Assembly (NCBI GenBank): GCA_035295845.1
Contig: DATGIF010000017.1
Location: forward strand, 1 to 64,000
Reading direction: 5' to 3'
DNA length: 64,000 nucleotides
From: Palsa-892 sp035295845
GTDB lineage: Bacteria; Pseudomonadota; Alphaproteobacteria; Rhizobiales; Xanthobacteraceae
Positions within the stretch are counted from its first letter, which is position 1, and every line of letters starts with the position of its first letter. The translations under genes and the position numbers were made by a program. Shown piece by piece: positions 54,875 through 63,383 of the stretch. The notes under the pieces were generated by a model. That model did no database searches and was not told the DNA's origin. It saw only the letters and a list, made by a program, of their open reading frames with translations.

Positions 54875-55255
54875 ATGTCTTTCTGGAAAAGCATGGCCCT
54901 CGGAATCTTCATGGCCGCGACGGTCCAGGCGCGTGCCCTCGCTTTTTCGATTGCCGTCGATTGGACGGGCACGGCGCCCTGCTTTGATCCGGCCTCGCCG
55001 ATCATTCGTCTCACCGACGTGCCGAAGGGAACGGCGAAGATCAAATTCCACATGACCGATCTAGACGCACCCAACTATCCGCACGGCGGTGGCACCGTCG
55101 CTTACAACGGCGAGGCGTCACTTGCGAAGGGCGCCTTTTCCTACAAGGGCCCATGCCCGCCATCACCGCATCGCTATCGCTGGACGGCGGAGGCCCTCGA
55201 CGCGGCGGACCGTACGGTTGGCCAAGCCGAGACGACATTGCAATTTCCGAAATGA
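54875..55255 (+). CDS. exported PEBP-like (YbhB/YbcL) protein
   Basis: 126 residues with a short signal peptide (KSMALGIFMAATVQARALAF). The mature part resembles the PEBP fold: DWTGTAPCFDPASPIIRLTD, then KIKFHMTDLDAPNYPHGGGT, and KGPCPPSPHRYRWTAEALDA. It is shorter than the one at 20784 and its GPCPP motif is intact. SD GAGGG lies 8 nt before the ATG, 17 bp downstream of thiC, so it may be in the thiC transcript. Confidence 0.75.
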   Translation: MSFWKSMALGIFMAATVQARALAFSIAVDWTGTAPCFDPASPIIRLTDVPKGTAKIKFHMTDLDAPNYPHGGGTVAYNGEASLAKGAFSYKGPCPPSPHRYRWTAEALDAADRTVGQAETTLQFPK

Positions 55256-55290
55256 ACCGGGGCGGGAGGCTCGCGCCTCCCGCCCCGGTT
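55255..55290. terminator. bidirectional intrinsic terminator
   Basis: A perfect 16-bp inverted repeat (AACCGGGGCGGGAGGC and its complement) round TCGC ends the thiC/PEBP unit on the plus strand and the DUF1134 gene (ends 55311) on the minus strand. T-tracts are weak on both sides. Confidence 0.75.
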
Positions 55291-55310
55291 CGCTTCAAAA
55301 AATCCGCCGC

Positions 55311-55763
55311 TTACTTCAGCGTAATAGCAAGCCCGCTCAAATCCGCGTTGATCTGCAAGCCGACCTGCCGGCCGGTGAGGTTGAGCACGGCACCTTTCTG
55401 GTTCGTCAGCACGATCGCCTGCGCGCCGCCGCCGATCGCGCCGCCGGCGCCGGCCGCGCCATAGACGCCCGCGACATCGGAAGGCCGGTTGATGTGGCTC
55501 ACCGTGCCGCGAAACCAGGTCTCGGACCCGCCGAACACGATGCCATAGCTGATGCCGCCGATGGAGATCGGATAGGCGCGGCCCTGGAAGTAGAGCGTGC
55601 CCGACCCGGCCGACCCCCCGACCACCCAGCCGCCTTTGATCACCCTGAACTCGATGGTGCCGCTGTCGGCATTGGCGGGCGTCACTGCTGAGGACGCGAG
55701 CCCCAAGCCGATCAAGGCTGCGAGCGCGAACAGCATAGTACGAAGCCGAGATGAAAATTGCAT
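55311..55763 (-). CDS. EipA/DUF1134 envelope protein
   Basis: 150 residues with a signal peptide cleaved after ANA. Mature part GTIEFRVIKGGWVVGGSAGS, then LYFQGRAYPISIGGISYGIV, and QVGLQINADLSGLAITLK-like tail (LQINADLSGLAITLK) follow the DUF1134 pattern. The Brucella homologue EipA is needed for envelope integrity. It is a family-level assignment. Confidence 0.85.
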   Translation of the reverse strand: MQFSSRLRTMLFALAALIGLGLASSAVTPANADSGTIEFRVIKGGWVVGGSAGSGTLYFQGRAYPISIGGISYGIVFGGSETWFRGTVSHINRPSDVAGVYGAAGAGGAIGGGAQAIVLTNQKGAVLNLTGRQVGLQINADLSGLAITLK

Positions 55764-55892
55764 TGAGCCCTCCTCCGAATCGTTGGGAGGTCATGCATAG
55801 CAATTGCCGAAAGCCAAAGCACGCCGCACGGGTTTGCTGCCTCCGGCCGGTCCACATGCTAGGATGCGCTTGAAACCTACGCAGGTGCAGCA

Positions 55893-56138
55893 ATGAGCCA
55901 CGTAACCTATCAAATCGTCCGGCACGACGAAGGCTGGGCCTACAAGGCAAACGGCACGTTCTCGGAGCCGTTTCCCACCCACGCGGCGGCGCTGAAAGCC
56001 GCGCGCCGCGCCGCACGCGAAGAGCGCACGCCCGGCGATACCCACGTGATCGAATACGAGGACGAGAACGGAAAATGGCACACGGAAACCGCTTCCGGCA
56101 GCGACCGGCCGGAGACCGACGTGAAGGACAGCCGCTAG
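55893..56138 (+). CDS. DUF2188 protein
   Basis: 81 residues. HVTYQIVRHDEGWAYKANGT, then FSEPFPTHAAALKAARRAAR and THVIEYEDENGKWHTETA show the DUF2188 two-strand-helix pattern. No function known. It is convergent with the membrane protein gene at 56140. Confidence 0.8.
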   Translation: MSHVTYQIVRHDEGWAYKANGTFSEPFPTHAAALKAARRAAREERTPGDTHVIEYEDENGKWHTETASGSDRPETDVKDSR

Positions 56139-56139
56139 C

Positions 56140-56499
56140 TCAACGCGGCCCGACGATCAGGTATTTGGCGAATTTGAACACGCTGTAGAACGTGAGTTCG
56201 ACTGCGGCGGTCAGCAGCAGCAAAAACAGCGAGCGCTGGCCGAGATCGTCGGTCACCGCGGCGCGGATTTTGTATTTCACCTCATCGGGGAAATAATTGT
56301 CGACGAGCGCATAGAGCGCGTTCGTGAGTGGAAAGAGCTTCGTATAGAGCCAGCCGAGCCAGTCGAGCCGGAAGGCGACGAGATAGGCGTAAAGAAGCCA
56401 CACGGTCACAATCGTGAGCGCCAAAAGAACGAACTTGCCGAAAAACAGCCAGGCAAAATGCGGCTCCCGCCGCATGGGTCTTGCGCCAATGTCAGACAT
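56140..56499 (-). CDS. membrane protein of unknown function
   Basis: 119 residues with two hydrophobic segments (about 17-45 and 90-108). Starts MSDIGARPMRREPHFAWLFF and contains WLYTKLFPLTNALYALVDNY. No family recognised. It is 30 bp downstream of the DUF1993 gene, likely the same transcript. Confidence 0.6.
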   Translation of the reverse strand: MSDIGARPMRREPHFAWLFFGKFVLLALTIVTVWLLYAYLVAFRLDWLGWLYTKLFPLTNALYALVDNYFPDEVKYKIRAAVTDDLGQRSLFLLLLTAAVELTFYSVFKFAKYLIVGPR

Positions 56500-56529
56500 G
56501 GAATTATCCGCTCGAGGTAAGCGTATCGC

Positions 56530-57018
56530 TCAGTAGCTCCCGAGATAGTCCATCTTGGCGAGCTGCACGCCTTCATGGCGCAAAATGTCGTAAGCGGTCG
56601 TGACGTGAAAGTAGAAATTCGGCAACGCGAAACCAAAGAGATAGTCGAGACCGGTGAATTTCAATTCGCGCCCGCCCGCCTTGACCACGATCTCGCGCTG
56701 TTCGCCGCCATCGATCTGCCCGGGCTTCACGCCTTGCAGAAAATCGACCGTCTTTTTGATGCGCGCATGCAATTCGGCGAAGGTTTTCTCCGTATCGGGA
56801 AAGCTTGGATTGTCGAGGCCCGAAAGCCGCGCGGCCGCCGACTTCGCGGCGTCGCTCGCCCGCTGCACCTGGCCCGCGAGCGTCAGCATATCGGGCGCGA
56901 GTCGCGCATCGACAAGCGCGGCGCCGCCATGCGCCTCGCCCTTTTTCAAGATGGCGGAGAGATTGCCGAACGCACGGACAAAAACGGGAACGGAAGCGCG
57001 ATAGAGGCTAATGGACAT
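56530..57018 (-). CDS. DUF1993 protein
   Basis: 162 residues. Alpha-helical: LYRASVPVFVRAFGNLSAIL, RLAPDMLTLAGQVQRASDAA, LPNFYFHVTTAYDILRHEGV. This fits DUF1993, distantly related to DinB-like four-helix bundles; the YFHVTTAYDILR with His is conserved. Function unknown. Confidence 0.8.
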   Translation of the reverse strand: MSISLYRASVPVFVRAFGNLSAILKKGEAHGGAALVDARLAPDMLTLAGQVQRASDAAKSAAARLSGLDNPSFPDTEKTFAELHARIKKTVDFLQGVKPGQIDGGEQREIVVKAGGRELKFTGLDYLFGFALPNFYFHVTTAYDILRHEGVQLAKMDYLGSY

Positions 57019-57189
57019 GGGACTCTCGTTTCGCTGGGTTGAAGGAAAAATTTCGGCCTATATGCGCTTTGGCGGCGACACAGTCGAGGGCATGCACGTA
57101 TCATTCTCGTGATCCGCGCATCTCTTGCGTTCGCAGCGTGAGCTTCCCAAATAGGCGGCACAAACTCCGCTCGTGACGAGGCCCCCGCC

Positions 57190-58101
57190 ATGTCCATTCG
57201 TCCCGTCAAACGCATCGTCCAATCCCAGCCCGCGATCGAGGGCGCCGGCGTAAAGCTCAGGCGCGCCTTCGGTTTCGGCACCACCTCCGAATTCGATCCG
57301 TTTCTGCTGCTCGACGATTTCCGGAACGACCGTCCGGAGGACTATTGCGCCGGCTTTCCCTGGCATCCGCACCGCGGCATCGAGACGATCACGTACGTAT
57401 TGGCGGGCTCGGTCGAGCACGGCGACAGCCTCGGCAATCGCGGCGCGCTCGGCGCCGGCGACGTGCAATGGATGACCGCAGGCAGCGGCATTCTCCACCA
57501 GGAGATGCCGCAAGGCGACGCGCAAGGCCGCATGCACGGCTTCCAGCTGTGGGCGAACCTGCCGTCATCGCTGAAGATGACGGCGCCGCGCTATCAGGAC
57601 ATTCCCGCCGCCGCCATTCCCGAGATCATCGACGACGACGGCACGCGCGTGCGCGTCATCACCGGCGATTTCTGGGGCAAGCGCGGCCCGGTCGACGGCG
57701 TTGCCGCCGACCCGCGCTATCTCGACATCTCCGTGCCGCCCGGCAAGAAGAAGACGCTGAAGGTCGAGACCGATCGTCACGCCTTCGCCTATGTGTTCGC
57801 GGGTTCCGGCACCTTCGGCAGCGCGTCGCAACCCTTCGGCGTGCTGACGGAGAAAGAAGCGCCCGATGGCAGCGAATTGCTCGTGCGCGAGCGAACCGGA
57901 AACCGCTCGCTCGTTGTCTTCGATTCCGGCGACGAGGTGACCGTGCAGGCCGGCGACGAGGGCATTCGTTTTTTGCTGGTTTCAGGCAAGCCGATCGAGG
58001 AGCCGGTCGCCTGGTACGGACCGATCGTGATGAACACCAACGCGGAAATTCAACAGGCCGTGCGCGAATTGCAGGACGGCAGCTTCATCAAGCATCGCTG
58101 A
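57190..58101 (+). CDS. pirin family protein
   Basis: 303 residues. Two cupin barrels. The metal site lies in the N-terminal domain: HPHRGIETITYVLAGSVEHG (first His pair) and GSGILHQEMPQG (third His and Glu). Pirins act as quercetinases or redox-sensing regulators; the particular role is not determinable. Start at 57190. Confidence 0.92.
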   Translation: MSIRPVKRIVQSQPAIEGAGVKLRRAFGFGTTSEFDPFLLLDDFRNDRPEDYCAGFPWHPHRGIETITYVLAGSVEHGDSLGNRGALGAGDVQWMTAGSGILHQEMPQGDAQGRMHGFQLWANLPSSLKMTAPRYQDIPAAAIPEIIDDDGTRVRVITGDFWGKRGPVDGVAADPRYLDISVPPGKKKTLKVETDRHAFAYVFAGSGTFGSASQPFGVLTEKEAPDGSELLVRERTGNRSLVVFDSGDEVTVQAGDEGIRFLLVSGKPIEEPVAWYGPIVMNTNAEIQQAVRELQDGSFIKHR

Positions 58102-58111
58102 GTGGCGCGCG

Positions 58112-58303
58112 TTAAGCGCTCTTCGGCTCGCTCTCGTCGAGCAGGCGGTAAATCTCGTCGGCTAATTCCTGGAATGTCTTGCGGTCGCCGATAACGTCGA
58201 AGCCTTCGGTTTTCGTCTTCAGAAATAGCGTGAAGACGCCGGCGGTCTCGCCCTTGCCCACCTCGAATTCCACGATACGGTCCACATCCGGATCTTCGGC
58301 CAT
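58112..58303 (-). CDS. small conserved hypothetical protein
   Basis: 63 residues from the ATG at 58303, which has AAAAGGAGA upstream. Sequence: DPDVDRIVEFEVGKGETAGV, then FTLFLKTKTEGFDVIGDRKT and FQELADEIYRLLDESEPKS. Acidic, soluble, no membrane segment. The long frame to 58870 is a shadow of the FUSC gene. It ends 11 bp from pirin, convergent. Confidence 0.65.
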   Translation of the reverse strand: MAEDPDVDRIVEFEVGKGETAGVFTLFLKTKTEGFDVIGDRKTFQELADEIYRLLDESEPKSA

Positions 58304-58392
58304 CGTCGTCTCCTTTTGGGCGGCATTATTCGGCAAGCCGCCGGTTTTGCATAGCTCTGTGACGGCAACGGGACGCTTGCGCGAAATCCGTT

Positions 58393-59490
58393 CTACGATT
58401 TTGGAATGAGCCGCAGCCAGGCGAAATAACCGAGCAAGAGCGAAATCGCGCAGCCGGTGAGCGTCGCGGCGAGACGGTCGATGAGCGTCGCGGCGCTCGG
58501 CGCCTGGCCAAGATCGAGGAGAAGAATGACCAGCGGCGTCATGATGATGGCGTAGGCGGCGTAATTGCCGCTCTTGAGAACCGGCCGCGCGGCGGCAAGA
58601 ACGGCGATGATCGCCACCACGCCCCACACCGGCGGCGACCAGACAAGCAGCGCGCCCGCGAGCACGACACCAAGGAGCGTGCCGGCCGCTCGCTGCACGA
58701 TGCGCGCGGGCGAGGCCGGCAGCCGATAGCCGAGAACGATCGCCGCCGTAAGCGCGATCCAGTATCCGTGTGAACGCGGCCAGAAGAGCGCGGCGAGCTC
58801 CGCCGCAGCAAGGCATAGGGTCAACCGCAACGCATACTGCCAGCCTTTCAGATACGCGAGCGATTTCCACCAGCGCCGCATCCGATCGCGTCTGGCCTGC
58901 GGCGGCGAAGGCGCCACCGCGGCGGCAGCAACCGCGGCGCGATCAAGCCGCAAGGTCCGGAAAAGCGGCGCCAGCACCAGCGACAGGCCCGCGGTCCAAA
59001 GAGCGCCGAGCAGGAAAAGAAGCGTCACGCCCGAGGGGCTCGCGCCATGCATGTCGATGCCGGTGGCGATGATGACGAAGAGCACGAATTGCATCGCCGC
59101 CCGCGCCACGCCGCCGCCCAGGCTGCTGAGAAGTCCCGCCACCATCGCAATTACTGGCACGCCGACGCTCGTCAACGTGGCATTCCGCGCGAGCATGGTG
59201 CCGATCAAAACCGCCGCCGCGCCCGCAAGCAACGCGTAGATCAAATCAAGCGCGTGCTGGCGGACCGTTTCCCGCGCGACCACGCCGCTCAAGGCAAGGC
59301 CGCCGATCGCCGCCGCCATTCCATCCGCGAGATGGCCGGTGATTGCGCCGACCGCGACCGGTCCGGCAAGGCCGAGCATGGCGGTGACGATCTGCGACGG
59401 CTCCGGCGCGTTTTTGCGCGACCAGCCCAGCACTTCGCTGAAGAAAGTTCGCAGCGCGTTCAACCCGCCCCACCGTTCGGCCAACGACAT
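58393..59490 (-). CDS. FUSC family (aromatic-acid exporter-like) membrane protein
   Basis: 365 residues from the ATG at 59490 (an upstream in-frame GTG at 59511 is possible). Two repeats of several hydrophobic helices each, with GYWIALTAAIVLGYRLPASP then RIVQRAAGTLLGVVLAGALL, the FUSC/ArAE signature, in the second half. Probable exporter of aromatic or fusaric acid-like compounds. No partner gene. Confidence 0.85.
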   Translation of the reverse strand: MSLAERWGGLNALRTFFSEVLGWSRKNAPEPSQIVTAMLGLAGPVAVGAITGHLADGMAAAIGGLALSGVVARETVRQHALDLIYALLAGAAAVLIGTMLARNATLTSVGVPVIAMVAGLLSSLGGGVARAAMQFVLFVIIATGIDMHGASPSGVTLLFLLGALWTAGLSLVLAPLFRTLRLDRAAVAAAAVAPSPPQARRDRMRRWWKSLAYLKGWQYALRLTLCLAAAELAALFWPRSHGYWIALTAAIVLGYRLPASPARIVQRAAGTLLGVVLAGALLVWSPPVWGVVAIIAVLAAARPVLKSGNYAAYAIIMTPLVILLLDLGQAPSAATLIDRLAATLTGCAISLLLGYFAWLRLIPKS

Positions 59491-59804
59491 TCTCGCTGGC
59501 TGGAATATCACAGCTCAAAAACGACTCGGCGGAAAATCACCGAGGCGTTTCGCATGCTTGACCGCTCGATGAAATGCACGCGACAATACGGTGGTTTTGA
59601 TGTGGCAGCGCAACATTCGTTCGAGAATTGAATCAAATCTTTTGATCGCTTTTTGCACGGCTGAATCTATCTGAAACTAGGATTTGCCATCTTCGCGTCG
59701 AAAAGCGCCCGCATGGTCTTTCGCGTGCATGGCGTCATACGCCTGTCAATGGTAAGGGCTAGGCCTGAAGCAACGAGACGCTCAAACAAAAAAGGGAGAG
59801 CGCC
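59491..59804. other. intergenic region with no recognised feature
   Basis: 314 bp between FUSC and the 73-residue gene. It is relatively AT-rich and should hold two divergent promoters; I see no palindrome, terminator or RNA gene that I can support. Confidence 0.4.
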
Positions 59805-60026
59805 ATGTCCCGATCAAAAGCCGAACGCTACCGTGCAATGGCCGCCGAATGCGAGCGGCAGGCGGAGCTTGCTTGCGAGGAGCCCGAGTTTCGCGACCTG
59901 CAAAAACGACTCGGAGGCGCCTACACGGCGCTGGCGGAGGCCGAAGATTGGCTGGAAGGCCGCGCGGATACCGAAACGTATTTGGCGCCCCAGCTTTCCG
60001 CTGCGGAAACCGAGGTCGTCGCCTGA
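59805..60026 (+). CDS. small helical hypothetical protein
   Basis: 73 residues: MSRSKAERYRAMAAECERQA, then ELACEEPEFRDLQKRLGGAY and DWLEGRADTETYLAPQLSAA. Strongly helical and charged. AGGGAGA lies 6 nt before the ATG. Short proteins starting with a KAERYRAMAAECE-like helix are common in rhizobia; function unknown. Confidence 0.7.
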   Translation: MSRSKAERYRAMAAECERQAELACEEPEFRDLQKRLGGAYTALAEAEDWLEGRADTETYLAPQLSAAETEVVA

Positions 60027-60047
60027 ATCGGCGCAAAACTTGAAACG

Positions 60048-61763
60048 CTAGAATCCTGCGGCGAGCGCCCCGCGCGAGCGCGGATCAGCCGCACCTAGAA
60101 GGCCGTCCTTCGTCACCATGATTGAGGCCGCCGAGCCCCAGGGAACGCCGGTAACGACCCGGTTTCCGCGCGACTGCAAGACCGACACGACATCCGCCTT
60201 GAAGCCCGACTCGACCCGCACTTCGTCCGGCAGCCATTGATGATGAACGCGCGGAGCGGCCGTCGCCTCCGCAATGTTCATTTTGTAATCGATGACGTTG
60301 ACGAGCACGTTCACGACCGTGGAAATGATGCGGCTGCCGCCCGGCGAGCCGGTGACGAGAAACAGCTTGCCGTTCTTCAGAACAATGGTCGGCGCCATCG
60401 ACGAAAGCGGCTTCTTGCCCGGTCCCGGCGCGTTGGCGAGCCCGCCGACGAGTCCGAAGGCGTTGGGCGCGCCAGGTTTCGCCGCGAAGTCGTCGAGCTC
60501 GTTATTGAGCAGAATGCCCGTTCCCTCGGCGACAAGACCGGCGCCGAAACGCAGGTTCAGCGTATAGGTATTGGCGACCGCATTGCCGTCGCCATCGACG
60601 ATGGAATAGTGCGTCGTGTGATCCCCTTCATAGGCGGCCGGGTTTCCTCCCGGCAGTTCATCGGCGCGGAGCGCATGTTCGGGTTCGATGTGCTTGCGCA
60701 ATTCCGCGGCGTAGGAGCTCGACAACAGCCCCGCGACCGGAACCTGCACGAATTGCGGATCGCCGAGAAACCGCGCGCGGTCGGCGTAGGCAAGCTTCAT
60801 CGCCTCGACCATGAGGTGTGTTCCCTGGATCGAGGCGGCGCCAAGCACGGAAAGATCGTAACCCTCCAGAATATTGAGGATCTGCAGAAGGTGGACGCCG
60901 CCCGAAGAGGGTGGCGGCATGGAAAAAATATCATAGCCGCGATAGTTGCCCGCAACCGGCGCGCGCTCGAGCGCCTGGTAACGCGCGATGTCCTCGCGTG
61001 TCATGACGCCGCCGGCGGCCTGCACGCTTCTGGCGATTTGTTCGGCGATACGCCCGGCATAGAACGCCTCCGGGCCTTGGCGGGCGATCTCTTCCAAAGT
61101 ACTGGCAAGATCGCGCTGCACCAAAAGCTCGCCTTCGCCGAACGGCGAGCCATCGGGGTGGAGGAAAATCGCCGCGGTCGAAGGCCAACGCGCAAGCAAG
61201 GGCTTTGCCTTCGCGAATGCGTCCGCAAGCTCCACATCGACGACGATCCCGCCGCGCGCGAGTTCGATCGCGGGCGCGATCAGCTCCGCCAGCGTGAATT
61301 TGCCCGAGCCGTATTGGCGATGCGCGAATGCGAGCCCCGCCACCGTCCCGGGCACGCCGATTGCAACTCCCTCTTCGCGCGACTTTTTCGGATCGGCTTC
61401 GCCGCGGACGTCGAGAAACGTATCGGCCTTCGTTCCGGCAGGCGCCGTCTCGCGATAGTCGATGGCGGTCATTTTGTTTTCATGCGCGAGCCGCACCAGC
61501 ATGAAGCCGCCGCCGCCGAGATTGCCCGCATAGGGCAGCGTCACGGCAAGAGCGAAACCGACCGCGACCGCGGCATCGACCGCGTTCCCGCCCCGCTTGA
61601 GGATATCGACGCCGATTCTTGCCGCGCGCGCTTCCTCGGCAACCACCATACCGTTTCGCGCTGCGACGAGGCCTTGCACGGGCGCAATTGGCGCCGCCTT
61701 TTGCGCAAGCACCGGCGGCTCCGTGGCGAGCAACGAAAGCAGCGCAGCCGCGAGAATACGCAT
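60048..61763 (-). CDS. ggt: gamma-glutamyltransferase
   Basis: 571 residues from ATG 61763, which starts the signal peptide MRILAAALLSLLATEPPVLA. The proenzyme self-cleaves before Thr383 in GDHTTHYSIVDGDGNAVANT, giving large and small subunits. NLGGGGFMLV, RETAPAG and GDPQFVQVPVAGLLSSSY are conserved. It hydrolyses or transfers gamma-glutamyl groups, mainly from glutathione, in the periplasm. The frame extends upstream to 61943 but that part is the tmRNA acceptor piece and is not coding. Confidence 0.95.
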   Translation of the reverse strand: MRILAAALLSLLATEPPVLAQKAAPIAPVQGLVAARNGMVVAEEARAARIGVDILKRGGNAVDAAVAVGFALAVTLPYAGNLGGGGFMLVRLAHENKMTAIDYRETAPAGTKADTFLDVRGEADPKKSREEGVAIGVPGTVAGLAFAHRQYGSGKFTLAELIAPAIELARGGIVVDVELADAFAKAKPLLARWPSTAAIFLHPDGSPFGEGELLVQRDLASTLEEIARQGPEAFYAGRIAEQIARSVQAAGGVMTREDIARYQALERAPVAGNYRGYDIFSMPPPSSGGVHLLQILNILEGYDLSVLGAASIQGTHLMVEAMKLAYADRARFLGDPQFVQVPVAGLLSSSYAAELRKHIEPEHALRADELPGGNPAAYEGDHTTHYSIVDGDGNAVANTYTLNLRFGAGLVAEGTGILLNNELDDFAAKPGAPNAFGLVGGLANAPGPGKKPLSSMAPTIVLKNGKLFLVTGSPGGSRIISTVVNVLVNVIDYKMNIAEATAAPRVHHQWLPDEVRVESGFKADVVSVLQSRGNRVVTGVPWGSAASIMVTKDGLLGAADPRSRGALAAGF

Positions 61764-61864
61764 CCAGGCGGGCAAGGCGGCGTTTGTGCGTTTGGGGATG
61801 AAACCCTCCGTTAATGAACCGGCCCTTTTTTCGCCGCCCGCAAATGCATATATTCGGTGCGTCG

Positions 61865-62200
61865 GCGCAAGCCGACTATGGCGATAAACGCTCGTCGCAA
61901 TAAACCCTTCGGACCCGGGGGCAGTACCCGGCGCCTCCACCAAAATTCGCGCGGAGCATGCGAGTTTCGGCGGGGGCGAAACAGGATCGACGAGGGTGTA
62001 AAGGACGCTGGCTTTCGCCCGGGATGGTTCCGTCGTTATCGGGCCATTACATAGTTGCCAATGACAACTATGCTCCGGTTGCTCAGGCCGCGTAACGCGG
62101 TTTGAAAAACCGATTCTAAGCCCTGGGGGTTAGCACCTTCAGGCGGGGTCCGGGGGCACCTGGCAACAGAAGCCCCCACTTGTTTTTCGTCTACTGCATT
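61865..62200 (+). ncRNA. ssrA: transfer-messenger RNA, circularly permuted two-piece type
   Basis: The acceptor piece (about 61865-61942) ends with T-arm sequence GGACCCGGGGGCAGTACCCG and CGCCTCCACCA. A spacer (61943-61971) separates it from the coding piece, which starts GGGGGCGAAACAGGATCGACG at 61972. CGCCTCC (61932-61938) pairs with GGGGGCG (61972-61978) into the acceptor stem with one G-U. The tag frame 62057-62095 reads ANDNYAPVAQAA and ends TAA. This order, acceptor piece first, is the alphaproteobacterial permuted form. The 5' limit is approximate. Confidence 0.92.
62152..62188 (+). terminator. terminator at the end of the tmRNA gene
   Basis: GGGGGC and GCCCCC pair around ACCTGGCAACAGAA, followed by ACTTGTTTTTCG. 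It ends the tmRNA precursor, about 55 bp before sspB. Confidence 0.75.
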
Positions 62201-62244
62201 TCGACTCTTGGCGAAGACGGGCGGAATCGGCTTCACTGGCACCC

Positions 62245-62862
62245 ATGCCTGACCTTATCCGTTACGATCTCCTAGCCCAGGACGCCCTGCGCGGCGTCGT
62301 CAAGAAGGTATTGACCGACGTCGCCAAAAACGGCCTACCCGGCGAGCATCATTTTTTCGTCGCCTTCGACACCCGCGCCGACGGCGTGAAGATGTCCGAC
62401 TGGCTGCGCGAGAAACACCCCGAGGAGATGACGGTCGTCCTGCAACACCAGTTCTGGGATCTCATCGTCGGCGACAAGCAGTTCGAGGTCGGACTTTCGT
62501 TCAAGGGCGTGCCGGAGCGGCTCGTCGTGCCGTTCGAGGCAATCAAGGGCTTCTTCGATCCTTCGGTGCAGTTCGGCCTGCAATTCGAAACCATCACCGA
62601 AGCGCAGGCGATCCCGACCGAGGCTGCGAACGAGTCGGAAGCGGGCAAGGCGGCCGAGGCCGGCAGCGGCGAGCGGCAAGCCTCGCGTCCAACGCCGCGC
62701 GGTGCCGCCTCCGAGCCCGATGAGCGGCCAGCATTGCCCCGCTCGAGGAAAAAAGCCGAGCCCGCTACTGCTGAAACACCACCCGCCGAGAAATCGAAGA
62801 AGTCCGCCGACAAGCAGGCCGGCGCCGAGGTCGTGAGCCTCGACAAGTTCCGCAAGAAGTGA
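62245..62862 (+). CDS. sspB: ClpXP adaptor SspB, alpha type
   Basis: 205 residues. The N-terminal substrate-binding domain (about 1-120) has VLQHQFWDLIVGDKQFEVGL and VVPFEAIKGFFDPSVQFGLQ, the ssrA-tag-binding fold. A Glu/Ala/Pro-rich linker (about 125-190) joins it to the C-terminal ClpX-tethering peptide VVSLDKFRKK. It delivers tagged proteins to ClpXP. The adjacent tmRNA makes the tag, so gene order reflects function. The stop overlaps folA start. Confidence 0.95.
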   Translation: MPDLIRYDLLAQDALRGVVKKVLTDVAKNGLPGEHHFFVAFDTRADGVKMSDWLREKHPEEMTVVLQHQFWDLIVGDKQFEVGLSFKGVPERLVVPFEAIKGFFDPSVQFGLQFETITEAQAIPTEAANESEAGKAAEAGSGERQASRPTPRGAASEPDERPALPRSRKKAEPATAETPPAEKSKKSADKQAGAEVVSLDKFRKK

Positions 62863-63383
62863 GTGCGGCTCCCAAGATCACGCTTGTCGTCGCCGTCGCC
62901 GAAAACGGAATGATCGGCAACGGCAATGATCTGCCCTGGAGCCTCCCCGGCGATCTAAAGCAGTTCAAGGCAAAAACGGTCGGTAAGCCCGTGATCATGG
63001 GGCGCAAGACTTATGAATCGCTCGGCGAAGCATTGCCCAACCGCCCGAACATCGTGATCTCGCGCAACCCGCTTTACCACCTCAACGACGCCAAGGTCGT
63101 CACCACGCTCGACACCGCCCTCGCGCTCGCTCGCGAAGAGGCGGAGCGGCTTTCCGCCGACGAGATTTCCGTCATTGGCGGCGCGCACGTGTTCGCTGAA
63201 ATTATGCCGCGCGCGGAACGAATGTATTACACCGAGGTCCACGCTTCGCCCTCAGGCGACACCCGCTTTCCGCCCTTCGATCGTAGCGAATGGCAAGAAG
63301 TCGCGCGCAAGGGCCCGCTGCAGGGCCCTGGCGATCAATATCCTTATTCTTTCGTGACGCTCGAACGCAACAGCGCGCGCTAA
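62859..63383 (+). CDS. folA: dihydrofolate reductase
   Basis: 174 residues with GTG start at 62859, overlapping the sspB stop as GTGA. VVAVAENGMIGNGNDLPWSL then KPVIMGRKTYESLGEALPNR and ISVIGGAHVFAEIMPRAERM are the DHFR core. It regenerates THF for thyA (49782) and other pathways. In other rhizobia thyA, folA, hflKC and degP cluster; here thyA is 12 kb away. Confidence 0.95.
   Translation: MSAAPKITLVVAVAENGMIGNGNDLPWSLPGDLKQFKAKTVGKPVIMGRKTYESLGEALPNRPNIVISRNPLYHLNDAKVVTTLDTALALAREEAERLSADEISVIGGAHVFAEIMPRAERMYYTEVHASPSGDTRFPPFDRSEWQEVARKGPLQGPGDQYPYSFVTLERNSAR

Noticed and set aside
60237..61814. 525-codon open frame on the plus strand
   Set aside because: Antisense of ggt; no family features.
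61764..61943. Extension of the ggt frame to 61943
   Set aside because: This part is the tmRNA acceptor piece and the spacer to it; the signal peptide starts at 61763.
62036..62242. 68-codon minus-strand frame
   Set aside because: Lies inside the tmRNA coding piece and its terminator.
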